A stretch of DNA of 64,000 nt from Pseudomonas sp. MF4836 (lineage in GTDB: Bacteria; Pseudomonadota; Gammaproteobacteria; Pseudomonadales; Pseudomonadaceae): contig NZ_MVOL01000006.1 of assembly GCF_002018875.1 (NCBI RefSeq), positions 248,001 to 312,000 of the forward strand. The letters are read 5' to 3'. A program made the translations under genes and the position numbers. A model generated the notes under the pieces. It made no database searches, was not told the DNA's origin, and saw only the letters and a list, made by a program, of their open reading frames with translations. Shown one piece after another: positions 1-8,990 of the stretch (position 1 is its first letter; every line of letters starts with the position of its first letter).

Positions 1-1239
1 CTGGTCGAACCAGTTGAAGCCGGCGCCGATGATCGGGCCGAACTTGTGCATCGCCGGGCCGAAGTTGCGGGAGGCGAACAGTTCTTCGTAGAGCCAGCTG
101 TTCTTGAAACTGTCGACGTAGGCGGTCAGTTCATCACCGCCTTCGGATTCGGCGAACAGGCGATCAGCCACGGCGTCTGCGGCGAGCATGCCGGACTTCA
201 TGGCGGTGTGGCTGCCTTTGATCTTGGCGAAGTTCAGGGTGCCCAGATCGCAGCCGATCAGCGCGCCGCCTTTGAAGACCATCTTCGGCAGCGAGTTCAG
301 GCCACCTTTGCAGATGGCGCGAGCGCCGTAGCTGATGCGCTTGCCGCCTTCCAGGTACTGGGCCAGCACCGGGTGATGCTTGAGGCGCTGGAACTCATCG
401 AATGGCGACAGGAAGGTGTTGCTGTAGGACAGGTCGACGATCAGGCCGACCACCACCTGGTTGTTTTCCAGGTGATAGAGGAACGAGCCACCGGTGTTCT
501 CGGCGCTCATGATGTCCAGCGGCCAACCGGCGGTGTGCACCACCAGGCCTGGCTGATGCTTGGCCGGGTCGATTTCCCAGATTTCTTTCAGGCCGATGCC
601 GTAGTGCTGGGCGTCGGCGTCGCTGTCCAGGTTGAAGCGCTGGATCAATTGCTTGCCGATGTGGCCGCGGCACCCTTCAGCGAACAAGGTGTACTTGCCA
701 CGCAGTTCCATCCCCGGGGTGTAGACGCCTTCTTTTGGCTGGCCTTCACGGTCGACGCCGAGGTCGCCAGTGATGATCCCGCGGACCACGCCGTTCTCGT
801 CGAACAGGGCTTCCTGGGCGGCGAAGCCTGGGTAGACTTCCACGCCCAGGTTCTCGGCCTGCTGGGCCAGCCAGCGGCACAGGTTGCCCAGGGAGATAAT
901 GTAGTTGCCTTCGTTGTGCATGGTCTTGGGCACAAAGAAGTCTGGAACCTTGATCGAGCTGTCGGCGCTCTTGAGGACATAAATGTCATCGCGTTTGACC
1001 GGGGTGTTCAGCGGTGCGCCGAGCTCTTTCCAGTTCGGGAACAATTCGTTCAGGGCCCGCGGCTCGAATACGGCGCCGGACAGGATATGAGCACCGACCT
1101 CGGAGCCTTTTTCGACCACGCAGACGCTAATTTCCTTACCGGCTTCGGCGGCCTTCTGCTTCAATCGGCAGGCGGCGGACAGGCCCGCGGGGCCGGCACC
1201 GACGATGACCACGTCGAATTCCATAAATTCGCGTTCCAC
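1..1239 (-). CDS. etfD: Electron transfer flavoprotein-ubiquinone oxidoreductase (partial, C-terminus outside window)
   Basis: This enzyme passes electrons from reduced ETF to ubiquinone at the inner membrane and so links beta-oxidation and amino-acid dehydrogenation to respiration. The N-terminus shows the FAD-binding motif VIVGAGPAGLSAAC right after the start. About 413 of the roughly 550 residues usual for the family are visible; the C-terminal part with the [4Fe-4S] cysteines lies beyond base 1. I chose the GTG start at 1239 because an AGGAG lies 8 bases upstream; the in-frame ATG at 1224 would be too far from it. It is divergent from etfBA, its electron donor, and a PsrA-like box lies between them. 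Confidence 0.95.
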   Translation of the reverse strand, partial: MEREFMEFDVVIVGAGPAGLSAACRLKQKAAEAGKEISVCVVEKGSEVGAHILSGAVFEPRALNELFPNWKELGAPLNTPVKRDDIYVLKSADSSIKVPDFFVPKTMHNEGNYIISLGNLCRWLAQQAENLGVEVYPGFAAQEALFDENGVVRGIITGDLGVDREGQPKEGVYTPGMELRGKYTLFAEGCRGHIGKQLIQRFNLDSDADAQHYGIGLKEIWEIDPAKHQPGLVVHTAGWPLDIMSAENTGGSFLYHLENNQVVVGLIVDLSYSNTFLSPFDEFQRLKHHPVLAQYLEGGKRISYGARAICKGGLNSLPKMVFKGGALIGCDLGTLNFAKIKGSHTAMKSGMLAADAVADRLFAESEGGDELTAYVDSFKNSWLYEELFASRNFGPAMHKFGPIIGAGFNWFDQ

Positions 1240-1396
1240 TAGGCTATCTCCTACTCAAGGCTCAACGGTTTTTTTCTAATTGGAGGTTTGGCGCTGCATC
1301 CATTATTTCCTCCTCAACAGGGGGGAGGGGACAATGGATGACCCGCCTTTCTCTCTGGGCGGCGCATTATATCTACACCACTCTCAGCGTCCAATA

Positions 1397-1410
1397 CAAA
1401 CGTTTGTTTG
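1397..1410. promoter_or_regulatory. PsrA-like operator (CAAAC-N4-GTTTG)
   Basis: CAAACGTTTGTTTG fits the palindrome (G/C)AAAC-N2-4-GTTT(G/C) bound by PsrA, the TetR-family fatty-acid-responsive regulator of pseudomonads. It lies about 160 bases upstream of the etfD start and about 375 upstream of etfB. From memory, the etf genes were reported as PsrA targets in P. aeruginosa. The match is seen in the sequence; binding is inferred. Confidence 0.5.
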
Positions 1411-1540
1411 AATTTGCTGGAAGCCAGGTAAATCAAAGAAGCGCGGCTTATGACTGGCCATTTTGCCGTATTGACCGGAAAAGGCGTTCCGGTCAAGATA
1501 CGGTCGGTTTTGCGCTCGCCGTAGGCTGACTGTTGGTTTC

Positions 1541-1713
1541 AAGAGCACCTCTAAAGACAGGGCGAAGGCTGTACAAGGTGACGCAGTGCGCCGCGCAAGC
1601 GCGCAGTTTACACGCCGCGATAAAGAATGACTCGTCGGTCACCACTGACGAACGGTCATCATCCCCGTGAGCAAGGTCGCCTGTTCCATGCCAGCGTTTT
1701 TAGAGGTGCCCTT
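1541..1713. repeat. 173-bp segment with 18-bp near-perfect inverted ends (MITE-like)
   Basis: The ends 1541-1558 and 1696-1713 are inverted copies that match at 16 of 18 positions, with a perfect core of GCACCTCTAAA against TTTAGAGGTGC. The interior has no ORF and holds a local CGCGC/GCGCG hairpin. Length and structure resemble a miniature inverted-repeat element. I see no target-site duplication, so a long-range RNA stem in the etfB leader is an alternative. Confidence 0.45.
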
Positions 1714-1785
1714 GTGCCGATGAGCATCAACCGCCAGGTTCTCGCCTAGGCGACTTTCTTTTCACCGGAGAGTAACGAGGAATCC

Positions 1786-2535
1786 ATGAAGGTTCTTGTA
1801 GCTGTCAAACGAGTGGTCGACTATAACGTCAAGGTTCGCGTCAAAGCGGACAACTCCGGCGTAGACCTCGCTAACGTCAAGATGTCGATGAACCCTTTCT
1901 GCGAAATCGCAGTGGAAGAAGCCGTACGCCTGAAAGAGAAAGGTGTTGCGACTGAAATCGTCGTCGTCTCCATCGGCCCGTCCACCGCTCAAGAGCAACT
2001 GCGCACTGCGCTGGCTCTGGGTGCCGACCGTGCCATCCTCGTCGAATCTGCCGAAGACCTGACTTCCCTGGCGGTTGCCAAGCTGCTCAAGGCGGTTGTC
2101 GACAAGGAACAGCCATCGCTGGTGATCCTCGGCAAACAAGCCATCGACAGCGACAACAACCAGACTGGCCAGATGCTCGCTGCATTGAGCGGCTACGGTC
2201 AGGGCACCTTCGCCTCGAAAGTAGAAGTCAGTGGCGACAACGTTGCCGTGACTCGCGAAATCGACGGCGGCGCGCAGACTGTTTCGCTGAAACTGCCGGC
2301 CATCATCACCACCGACCTGCGTTTGAACGAGCCGCGTTATGCGTCCCTGCCAAACATCATGAAAGCCAAGAAGAAGCCGCTTGAAGTGCTGACTCCGGAT
2401 GCTTTGGGCGTTTCCACCGCCTCTACCAACAAGACCCTGAAAGTCGAAGCGCCGGCTGCACGCAGCGCAGGTATCAAGGTCAAGTCGGTGGCTGAACTGG
2501 TCGAGAAACTGAAAAACGAAGCGAAGGTAATCTAA
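1786..2535 (+). CDS. etfB: Electron transfer flavoprotein subunit beta
   Basis: This is the AMP-binding beta subunit of the soluble heterodimeric ETF, which collects electrons from acyl-CoA and other dehydrogenases. The 249-residue product opens with [20 protein letters not shown] and contains [21 protein letters not shown], both characteristic of bacterial EtfB, and the length is normal for the family. The ATG at 1786 is preceded by GGAGAG. etfA starts two bases after its stop, so the pair forms an operon and is probably translationally coupled. The electron acceptor gene etfD is divergent upstream. Confidence 0.97.
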   Translation: MKVLVAVKRVVDYNVKVRVKADNSGVDLANVKMSMNPFCEIAVEEAVRLKEKGVATEIVVVSIGPSTAQEQLRTALALGADRAILVESAEDLTSLAVAKLLKAVVDKEQPSLVILGKQAIDSDNNQTGQMLAALSGYGQGTFASKVEVSGDNVAVTREIDGGAQTVSLKLPAIITTDLRLNEPRYASLPNIMKAKKKPLEVLTPDALGVSTASTNKTLKVEAPAARSAGIKVKSVAELVEKLKNEAKVI

Positions 2536-2537
2536 TC

Positions 2538-3467
2538 ATGACTATCTTGGTAATCGCCGAACACGACAACAAAGTGCTGGCTCCGGCCACACTGAACACC
2601 GTGGCTGCCGCCGCCAAAATTGGTGGTGATATTCACGTGCTGGTTGCAGGTCAGGGCGCAGGCGCCGTGGCTGAAGCCGCTGCGAAAATCGCTGGTGTGG
2701 CTAAAGTGCTGGTGGCCGACAACGCCGCCTACGCGCACCAGCTGCCGGAAAACGTCGCGCCCCTGGTCGCCGAACTCGGTGCTGGCTACAGCCACATCCT
2801 GGCTGCCGCTACCTCCAACGGCAAAAACATTCTGCCGCGGGTTGCCGCCCAGCTGGACGTTGACCAGATCTCCGAGATCATCTCCGTAGAAAGCGCTGAC
2901 ACCTTCAAGCGCCCGATCTACGCCGGTAACGCGATCGCTACCGTGCAGTCCACCGCAGCGGTCAAAGTGATCACTGTGCGTGCTACCGGTTTCGACCCGG
3001 TCGCCGCTGAAGGTGGTTCGGCTGCCGTTGAAGCCGTTGCTGCTGCTCACGACGCTGGCAAATCCAGCTTCGTCGGTGAAGAACTGGCCAAGTCCGATCG
3101 TCCGGAACTGACCGCTGCCAAGATCGTCGTTTCCGGCGGCCGCGGCATGCAGAACGGCGACAACTTCAAGCACCTGTACGCCCTGGCCGACAAGCTGGGC
3201 GCTGCTGTCGGCGCTTCCCGCGCTGCGGTCGACGCAGGTTTCGTACCCAACGACATGCAGGTCGGCCAGACCGGCAAAATCGTTGCGCCACAGCTGTACA
3301 TCGCCGTCGGTATCTCCGGCGCGATCCAGCATCTGGCGGGCATGAAGGACTCCAAAGTGATCGTTGCGATCAACAAGGACGAAGAAGCACCGATCTTCCA
3401 GGTGGCTGATTACGGCCTGGTGGCGGACTTGTTCGAAGCCGTACCCGAGTTGGAGAAGCTGGTCTAA
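2538..3467 (+). CDS. etfA: Electron transfer flavoprotein subunit alpha
   Basis: This is the FAD-binding alpha subunit of ETF. The 309-residue product has the N-terminal ETF fold (about 1-185) and the C-terminal FAD domain (about 190-309) with [25 protein letters not shown] and [18 protein letters not shown], the conserved FAD-contact segments. It begins two bases after the etfB stop. A rho-independent terminator follows 23 bases after its stop, so the etfBA operon ends here. Confidence 0.97.
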   Translation: MTILVIAEHDNKVLAPATLNTVAAAAKIGGDIHVLVAGQGAGAVAEAAAKIAGVAKVLVADNAAYAHQLPENVAPLVAELGAGYSHILAAATSNGKNILPRVAAQLDVDQISEIISVESADTFKRPIYAGNAIATVQSTAAVKVITVRATGFDPVAAEGGSAAVEAVAAAHDAGKSSFVGEELAKSDRPELTAAKIVVSGGRGMQNGDNFKHLYALADKLGAAVGASRAAVDAGFVPNDMQVGQTGKIVAPQLYIAVGISGAIQHLAGMKDSKVIVAINKDEEAPIFQVADYGLVADLFEAVPELEKLV

Positions 3468-3490
3468 TCCGGCTGCTTCACTTATAAAGA

Positions 3491-3516
3491 GCCCGGCCTT
3501 TTGGCCGGGCTTTTTT
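3491..3516 (+). terminator. Rho-independent terminator of etfBA
   Basis: A perfect 8-bp stem GCCCGGCC/GGCCGGGC with a TTTT loop is followed by six T. It sits directly after etfA. Confidence 0.93.
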
Positions 3517-3548
3517 ATTGTCTGAATTAATTGCGGGAGAGTTTCGCC

Positions 3549-4373
3549 ATGGTTCTGCGCCGCTTGAGTGGATGCGCGGTATTGCTGGGAATGGTTCTGG
3601 CGCCTGGTTGGGTGCTGGCCGCCGGCAAGTGCGAGCGCCTGGTAGTCACTGGCAGCCCCGATGCGCCGCCTTATCTGTGGCGGGACCCGCAGGATCCGAA
3701 ACACCTCATAGGTGCCAGCGCCGACCTGCTGCAGCAGGTGGCGGGGGAGCTGGGGCTCAAGGTCGAATTGCTCTATGCCGGCAAGCGCTCCGAAGCCCTG
3801 GCCGAAGTACGCAGCGGACGCATGGATATGCTGGCCGATGCGCCGCTGACCCTGAGCGAGCTGGAGTCGCTGGACTACATCCACCCACCCCTGGTGCAGA
3901 ACGATTACCTGGTGTGGACGCGCAAGGGGTCAACGCTGATCTACAACCAGTTGGCTGATTTGCATGGGCACCGTGGCGCTGTTTCGGAAAAGGCTCGCCT
4001 GACCCAGCCGTTCGAAGCCTTTGCCAAGGATCAGTTGACCCTGCGGCGCACGAGCAACCTCACCGAAGCCTTGCAGAAACTGCTGCTGGGTGACGTCGAA
4101 TATGTATTGGCCGGGCGTTATGCCGGGATGGCGCTGGCGCAGTCCCTGGGCATGGCCAATGACCTGGTGGCCGCTGCGCAGCCGGTCGACCGGCCGGGGC
4201 TATTCCTGGCGGTCTCCCATGACTCGGCCTGCAATGACCCATGGTTGCGCGGACAGTTGGCGAAAAAGATGACAGAATTGCCCGCGTCCGGCCTGACCGA
4301 GGCCTTGCTGCAGCGCAATCTTGAGCGCTGGAAAGCCCAGTTACAGCAACCCGCCGGCACCTCAAAACAGTAG
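3549..4373 (+). CDS. Periplasmic substrate-binding protein, SBP_bac_3-like
   Basis: This 274-residue protein has a signal peptide (LLGMVLAPGWVLAAG). The mature part resembles family-3 extracellular solute-binding proteins: DAPPYLWRDP near the start, a segment around LIGASADLLQQVAGELGLKV and a later LDYIHPPLVQND. I chose the ATG at 3549 over the upstream TTG because GGGAGA lies 8 bases before it. No permease or ATPase gene is nearby, so it may work as a sensor or orphan binding protein rather than in an ABC importer. The two lipoprotein genes follow closely and may be co-transcribed. The ligand is unknown. Confidence 0.8.
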   Translation: MVLRRLSGCAVLLGMVLAPGWVLAAGKCERLVVTGSPDAPPYLWRDPQDPKHLIGASADLLQQVAGELGLKVELLYAGKRSEALAEVRSGRMDMLADAPLTLSELESLDYIHPPLVQNDYLVWTRKGSTLIYNQLADLHGHRGAVSEKARLTQPFEAFAKDQLTLRRTSNLTEALQKLLLGDVEYVLAGRYAGMALAQSLGMANDLVAAAQPVDRPGLFLAVSHDSACNDPWLRGQLAKKMTELPASGLTEALLQRNLERWKAQLQQPAGTSKQ

Positions 4374-4382
4374 GGATTTTGT

Positions 4383-4739
4383 GTGAGTATTCGACCTCTT
4401 TTCGCCGCCGTGGCCATTGTGGCCCTGGCGGGTTGTGCAACCGATCCGGCGCCCATTGAACAGATGCGCCTGACTGAACAGGCCCTGGAACAGGCCAAGG
4501 CCGTTGGGGCCACGGTAGAAGATGTGCCGGAACTGAAACTCGCCGAAGACAAATTCAAGCGAGCCCAGGGCAATATGCAGGATGAGTCCTACAAGCATGC
4601 ACGCATGCGCGCCGAACAGGCCGAACTGGACGCGCGCCTGGCCGAGGCGCGGGTCCTGACCCTGAAAAGCCAGGAACAGTTGAACGTACTGCAGAGCCGC
4701 ATCACTCGCCTGCGCAAGCAACTGGGGGATGCCCAATGA
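4383..4739 (+). CDS. DUF4398-type lipoprotein
   Basis: This small envelope lipoprotein of 118 residues starts with GTG. The signal peptide ends in the lipobox LAGC. The mature part is almost entirely helical and rich in E, Q, A and R (for example EQALEQAKAVGATVEDVPEL), as in DUF4398 proteins that precede an OmpA-like partner. Its stop overlaps the start of the next gene (ATGA), so the two are translationally coupled and probably act together at the outer membrane or peptidoglycan. The molecular role is not known. Confidence 0.8.
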   Translation: MSIRPLFAAVAIVALAGCATDPAPIEQMRLTEQALEQAKAVGATVEDVPELKLAEDKFKRAQGNMQDESYKHARMRAEQAELDARLAEARVLTLKSQEQLNVLQSRITRLRKQLGDAQ

Positions 4740-5548
4740 ACCTGATCACCCGAGTATTCAGCGGTGCCCTGTTGCTGGCCTGTGCGGGCTTGTATGGCTG
4801 TGCCGGTCAGCAAAGCGAAGAGGTCTTGCAACAGGCTGGTAACGACTTCCAGAAGGTCAAGGAAGACTCCAATGTGCTGCGCATCGCGCCCAAGGACGTG
4901 ATTCGGGCCGGCGAGTCCCTGGCGCGTGCCGATCGCTTGTCCAGCTACTGGGGCAGCGGCTCTGACGTGGTGCATTACGCTTACCTCAGCCGGCGCTACA
5001 GCGAAATCGCCCGCGAGCACACCGAGCAAGTGTTGAATGAAGAGCGCGTAGCCAAGCTCGAACTGGAGCGCCAGCGCCTGCAATTGGCCCTGCGTGAGGC
5101 CAAGTTGCTCAGCGTGCAGCAGCAGGGCAAGTGGCTGGAAGAACAGATTATCAGCCTGGCCACGACCCAGACCGACCGTGGTCTGGTCATGACCCTGGGC
5201 GATGTGTTGTTCGATACCGGTGAGGCGGAGCTGAAAAGCTCGGCCAATCGTACGGTGCTCAAAGTGGTGCAGTTCCTTCAGCTCAACCCCAAGCGGGTAG
5301 TGCGGATCGAGGGCTACACCGACAACACCGGCGACAAGCAAAGCAACCTGCAATTGTCCCGCGACCGGGCACAAGCCGTGGCCGATATGCTGGTAGACCT
5401 GGGCATCGACGAAAAACGCATCAAGGTCGAAGGTTATGGCGACGATTACCCGGTAGAGGCCAATGCTTCTGAACGCGGACGCGCGCAGAACCGTCGAGTG
5501 GAAATTGTGTTTTCCGACGAGAAAGGCCAGCTCGGCGCCGCCCGCTAA
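4736..5548 (+). CDS. OmpA-family lipoprotein with DUF4398-like N-terminus
   Basis: The lipobox LYGC follows a short signal peptide. Residues about 25-140 are a charged helical, coiled-coil-like region resembling DUF4398. Residues about 150-262 are an OmpA peptidoglycan-binding domain with GDVLFDTGEAELKSSA, IEGYTDNTGDKQSNLQLSRD and the end motif RGRAQNRRVEIVF. It is predicted to tether the outer membrane to peptidoglycan. It overlaps the preceding lipoprotein gene by four bases, and a terminator follows. Confidence 0.88.
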   Translation: MNLITRVFSGALLLACAGLYGCAGQQSEEVLQQAGNDFQKVKEDSNVLRIAPKDVIRAGESLARADRLSSYWGSGSDVVHYAYLSRRYSEIAREHTEQVLNEERVAKLELERQRLQLALREAKLLSVQQQGKWLEEQIISLATTQTDRGLVMTLGDVLFDTGEAELKSSANRTVLKVVQFLQLNPKRVVRIEGYTDNTGDKQSNLQLSRDRAQAVADMLVDLGIDEKRIKVEGYGDDYPVEANASERGRAQNRRVEIVFSDEKGQLGAAR

Positions 5549-5565
5549 GGTCTGAGCAACACCCG

Positions 5566-5597
5566 AACCCGGTTACCTCAAGGTGCCGGGTTTTTTT
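5566..5597 (+). terminator. Rho-independent terminator
   Basis: AACCCGG pairs with CCGGGTT, with an inner ACCT/AGGT pairing, followed by seven T. It ends the three-gene lipoprotein/binding-protein group. Confidence 0.9.
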
Positions 5598-5750
5598 ATA
5601 CCTGCCGATAGGCTCACAAAAAACCGTACAGTTTTTGCTGACACTGCGGTGTATCGTCGACTATTGTGACAACTGTCCCCGTACACTTCCAAACTGTTCC
5701 GGTAGTGTTTCACACAAGAATAAAATGCCCGTGAAATCGAGTGCTGCGTC

Positions 5751-7190
5751 ATGACCAATCTCTTGCTGTATCAACGTATCGCTCAGCAACTGGCTGAGGA
5801 TATTCGTCGGGGTGTGTACCAGCCCGGTGAGCGCGTACCCTCGGTGCGCAAGATGAGCTCGCAGCTCAATGTCAGCCACGCCACGGTGTTGCAGGCGTAT
5901 GCCAATCTCGAGGATCAGGGGCTGATCCGCGCCCGGCCGCAGTCCGGTTATTACGTGCACCAGACTCCGGCCCTGACCGCGCCGACCCCGGACATTGCCC
6001 GGGTCGAGCGCCCGGGACTGGTCACCCGCAGCAGCATTATTCAACAGGTGTTGGTGGAGTCGCGCCGCGAAGGGGTGTTCCCGCTCGGCGCAGCGGTGCC
6101 CAGTGTCGATTACCTGCCGGTGCGCGCCCTGCATCAGCAGTTGGCCAAGGTCACCCGATTTCATAGCCCACGGGCGTTCAGCTACATGTTCAGCCCGGGT
6201 TTCGAACCGCTGCGCCGCCAGGTGGCCATTCGCATGCGCGATGCCGGTGTGGTGGTGGACCCTTCCGAAGTGGTGATCACCCACGGTTGTGTCGATGCCT
6301 TGCAGATGTCGTTGCGGGTGCTGACCCGGCCCGGCGACCTGATTGCCGCGGAGTCGCCCACCTACTACGGCCTGTTGCAACTGGCCGATCTGCTGGGGCT
6401 CAAGGTTATCGAGATCCCCAGTGACCCGGCGACGGGCATGAGCCTGGAGGCCTTGCAGCTGGCGGCCAACCAGTGGTCGATCAAGGCCCTGGTGCTGACG
6501 ACGCGCCTGAGTAACCCGCTGGGTGGGACCATGCCTGAAGAGCGGCAGAAACAGTTGCTGCGCCTGGCGTCGGATTTTGACATTCAGGTGGTCGAGGACG
6601 ATATCTACGGCGAACTGATGTTCGAAGTAGGGCGTACCAAGGCCCTCAAGGCCTATGACCGCCTGGACCGGGTGATCTACTGCTCGAGCTTCTCCAAGAC
6701 CCTGTCACCGGGGGTGCGCATCGGCTGGATGATCGCGGGCAAGTACCAGCAGGAGATCCAGCGGCTGCAGACGTTCAGCACCCATTCGGCGTGCAGCGTG
6801 ACGCAGATGGGGGTGGCGGCGTACCTGGAGAACGGTGGTTATGATCGCCATCTGCGTTATATCCGTCAGGAGTACCGCAAGAATCTCAGTGCCTTCCAGT
6901 TGGCGGTGCAGCAGTATTTCCCCGAGGGCACGCAGATTACCCGGCCAACTGGCGGTTTCATTCTCTGGGTCAGCCTGCCGGGGCGAGTCAACACGCAAGA
7001 ATTGCACGTGCGTGCGTTGCAGCAGGGAATCAGCATTGCGCCAGGGCTGATCTTCAGTAATACCGAGCAATTCAACCACTGCATCCGCCTTAATTGCGGT
7101 ACGCCATGGAATCGCGAGGCCGAGCGAGCGTTAATGACGCTGGGTATGTTGGCCAGTCAATTATGTCAGGAGACCGCTGGCGGTTTTTGA
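5751..7190 (+). CDS. MocR-type GntR regulator with aminotransferase domain
   Basis: This 479-residue protein is a likely PLP-responsive transcription factor. Residues about 1-75 form a GntR winged helix (GVYQPGERVPSVRKMSSQLN, then SHATVLQAYANLE). The rest is a fold-type I aminotransferase, with the PLP lysine expected at Lys316 in SSFSKTLSPGVRIGW and upstream HGCVDALQ and EDDIYGEL motifs. The adjacent genes do not reveal its target; pdxST or amino-acid genes are common targets in this family. It could also retain aminotransferase activity. It is a single gene with a terminator upstream. Confidence 0.88.
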   Translation: MTNLLLYQRIAQQLAEDIRRGVYQPGERVPSVRKMSSQLNVSHATVLQAYANLEDQGLIRARPQSGYYVHQTPALTAPTPDIARVERPGLVTRSSIIQQVLVESRREGVFPLGAAVPSVDYLPVRALHQQLAKVTRFHSPRAFSYMFSPGFEPLRRQVAIRMRDAGVVVDPSEVVITHGCVDALQMSLRVLTRPGDLIAAESPTYYGLLQLADLLGLKVIEIPSDPATGMSLEALQLAANQWSIKALVLTTRLSNPLGGTMPEERQKQLLRLASDFDIQVVEDDIYGELMFEVGRTKALKAYDRLDRVIYCSSFSKTLSPGVRIGWMIAGKYQQEIQRLQTFSTHSACSVTQMGVAAYLENGGYDRHLRYIRQEYRKNLSAFQLAVQQYFPEGTQITRPTGGFILWVSLPGRVNTQELHVRALQQGISIAPGLIFSNTEQFNHCIRLNCGTPWNREAERALMTLGMLASQLCQETAGGF

Positions 7191-7269
7191 GGGAAGCCGG
7201 TTGCAACGCTTGTCATGAAGCTGTCGACAAGCGAGCATATGGCACCTTTCACTGCGCCCTTTTTTGTCT

Positions 7270-7782
7270 ATGAAAGCTTTTTATCCTGCTGTCTGCCTGT
7301 TGATCTGCCTGTCGACGGCCTTGGGCGCCGGCCCGCTGCTGGCGGCACCGACGCAGGACGAAAGTGCCCGGAGCGCGGCTTCCGGGTCAAAAAAACCGGC
7401 CGCGAATACGCCTTCTGCGAGCAAAAAACCTGCGGCCGCCAAACCCGCAGCCAATCCCAAAAAAGCGGCCAAGACCAAAAAACGTGCGCCTATTGCTTCC
7501 AAATCCAAGTCAGCGCGTGAGATTGCCAAGACCCCGTTGCCGCCCGCCAAGCTCGACCTGAGCCTGCCACCGGAAATGGTCAAGCACCTGCAGCCCATCG
7601 GCACGGTGGCCATGCCCAAGCGCGAACCCTTGCTGCCGCAGATGTTTGGTGAGAAGCCCAAGGAAAGCAGCCCGTTTCAGCTCAACGGCCGTTTGTTGAG
7701 CAACGAAATGCAGTTGCAGTTGCGCAATGAAGAGCGGCGTGACGTCGAGGGCGCGGCCCTGGATTTCGAGTTCAAGCAATAA
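7270..7782 (+). CDS. Conserved hypothetical exported protein, Lys/Ala/Pro-rich
   Basis: This protein has 170 residues. A signal peptide (about 1-27, ending in GAGPLLAAP) is followed by a low-complexity Lys/Ala/Pro-rich stretch (about 35-85) and a more ordered C-terminal half with LDLSLPPEMVKHLQPIG. The start is the ATG at 7270. The basic linker suggests a periplasmic protein that contacts nucleic acid, peptidoglycan or membrane, but no function can be assigned. Some databases label similar proteins translation initiation factor because of the low-complexity segment; I see no IF-2 domain. Confidence 0.7.
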   Translation: MKAFYPAVCLLICLSTALGAGPLLAAPTQDESARSAASGSKKPAANTPSASKKPAAAKPAANPKKAAKTKKRAPIASKSKSAREIAKTPLPPAKLDLSLPPEMVKHLQPIGTVAMPKREPLLPQMFGEKPKESSPFQLNGRLLSNEMQLQLRNEERRDVEGAALDFEFKQ

Positions 7783-7952
7783 ATTCCTTCCCCGTGTGTG
7801 ACCCCTGACAACGACACTTTGTCGGAGACTGGTCAGTCACACAGCTTTCAGTGCAAAAACCGTTCTTAGAGTAATTTTAAACGGCTGTTTTAGCGGTTAC
7901 TCTTGCTGTGCGTCATTTTCAATACTTTGCTCGTCGCGAGGAGCGTTTCCCC

Positions 7953-8207
7953 ATGAACTGCCGTGAAGGATGTGGCGCTTGCTGCATTGCCCCTTCCATC
8001 AGCACGCCGATTCCGGGCATGCCCCAGGGCAAGCCTGCCGGAGAACGTTGCGTGCATCTGTCGGTCGAACATTTGTGTGCGTTGTTCGGCCTGCCCGAGC
8101 GTCCGGCCGTGTGTGGGGCGTTTCATGCGGATATCGAAGTCTGTGGCGACAGCCGTGAGCAAGCCATCAAGTTGATTGGCTGGTGGGAACAAATGACGGC
8201 GGCTTGA
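7953..8207 (+). CDS. YkgJ-family cysteine-cluster protein
   Basis: This is an 84-residue protein with an N-terminal cysteine cluster (CREGCGACC) and later cysteines at ERCVHL, HLCALF, AVCGAF and EVCGD, the spacing seen in small Zn/Fe-binding CxxCxxCC proteins (PF03692, UPF0153). The ATG at 7953 is supported by GAGGAG nine bases upstream; an earlier in-frame GTG lacks such support. The biochemical role of the family is unknown, and a metal or Fe-S cluster is likely. Confidence 0.8.
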   Translation: MNCREGCGACCIAPSISTPIPGMPQGKPAGERCVHLSVEHLCALFGLPERPAVCGAFHADIEVCGDSREQAIKLIGWWEQMTAA

Positions 8208-8249
8208 GTGTTTTCAATGAACGGAACTTCAACAATAAGGAATAAGACA

Positions 8250-8858
8250 ATGGGTTCGCTGCAACGAATGGCTGCGCTCTGTGGTTTGACAGTGTTACTG
8301 GCAGCAACGGCTCAGGCCGAAGATTGGCAAACGGCCAAGGATCAGGACGGGATCAAGGTCTCCCTGAGCGAAGTGGCGGGTTCCAAATACAAGGCTTACC
8401 GCGGCGTTACCGTGATCAAAACCTCGATGGCCAAACTGCAAAGCCTGCAGGAAGACGTAGCGGGCGCCTGCAGCTGGATCCACGAGTGCAAGTCGCAAAA
8501 GCTGCTCAAGCACGAAGGTAACCAGAGCTGGACCTACACCCAGTTCAACACGCCGTGGCCGGTCACGGCTCGTGATTCGGTGCTGCATATCACCACCACC
8601 GAAGGCGCTGACGGTAGCCTGACGCGCAAGCTTGAAGGCGTGCCGACCTACATTCCCGAAGAGAAGGGGTTTGTTCGTGTGGCCCAGGTCGAAGGCTTCT
8701 GGAAAATGGTGCCCAAAGGTGCCGACCAGATTGAAGTGACCTACCAGGTGCACACCGAGCCTGGCGGCAGCGTGCCGTCCTGGCTGGCCAACAAGTTCGT
8801 GGTCGATGCACCGTTCAATACCCTCAAGGCGCTGAAAGAGCGCGCTGAGAAGCCTTGA
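8250..8858 (+). CDS. START-domain (SRPBCC fold) exported lipid-binding protein
   Basis: This is a 202-residue protein with a signal peptide ending in ATAQAEDW and a single START-like domain (about 25-200). It contains VAGACSWIHECKSQKLLK, TQFNTPWPVTARDSVL and TYQVHTEPGGSVPSWLANKF, typical of bacterial START proteins predicted to bind lipids or other hydrophobic ligands in the periplasm. The ATG at 8250 has AAGGAA seven bases upstream; two upstream in-frame starts lack a comparable site. A terminator with a TTCG loop follows. Confidence 0.85.
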   Translation: MGSLQRMAALCGLTVLLAATAQAEDWQTAKDQDGIKVSLSEVAGSKYKAYRGVTVIKTSMAKLQSLQEDVAGACSWIHECKSQKLLKHEGNQSWTYTQFNTPWPVTARDSVLHITTTEGADGSLTRKLEGVPTYIPEEKGFVRVAQVEGFWKMVPKGADQIEVTYQVHTEPGGSVPSWLANKFVVDAPFNTLKALKERAEKP

Positions 8859-8880
8859 TCATCACCAGGCCTCACGCCAA

Positions 8881-8905
8881 AGGCCGCCTTCGGGCGGTCT
8901 TTTTT
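8881..8905 (+). terminator. Rho-independent terminator
   Basis: An 8-bp stem (one G-T pair) with a TTCG tetraloop is followed by five T, 22 bases after the START-domain gene. Confidence 0.92.
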
Positions 8906-8990
8906 ATGCGCAACAGCGGTGGAACGATTTCCCGGGCCTCAGGGTCGAGATGTTGTAGGCCCACCCACGGGCTTTATCGAGGAGGCACTG

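Larger units (their letters stand above)
1240..1785. other. 546-bp divergent control region etfD/etfB
   Basis: I see no credible gene here; short ORFs in both directions lack ribosome binding sites and family resemblance. The region holds a PsrA-like palindrome (1397-1410) and a 173-bp segment bounded by near-perfect inverted repeats (1541-1713). The etfB ribosome binding site (GGAGAG) is at its right end. Confidence 0.6.

Noticed and set aside
1314..1529. Short frames in both directions between etfD and etfB
   Set aside because: No ribosome binding sites, overlap of the PsrA-like box, and no resemblance to proteins.
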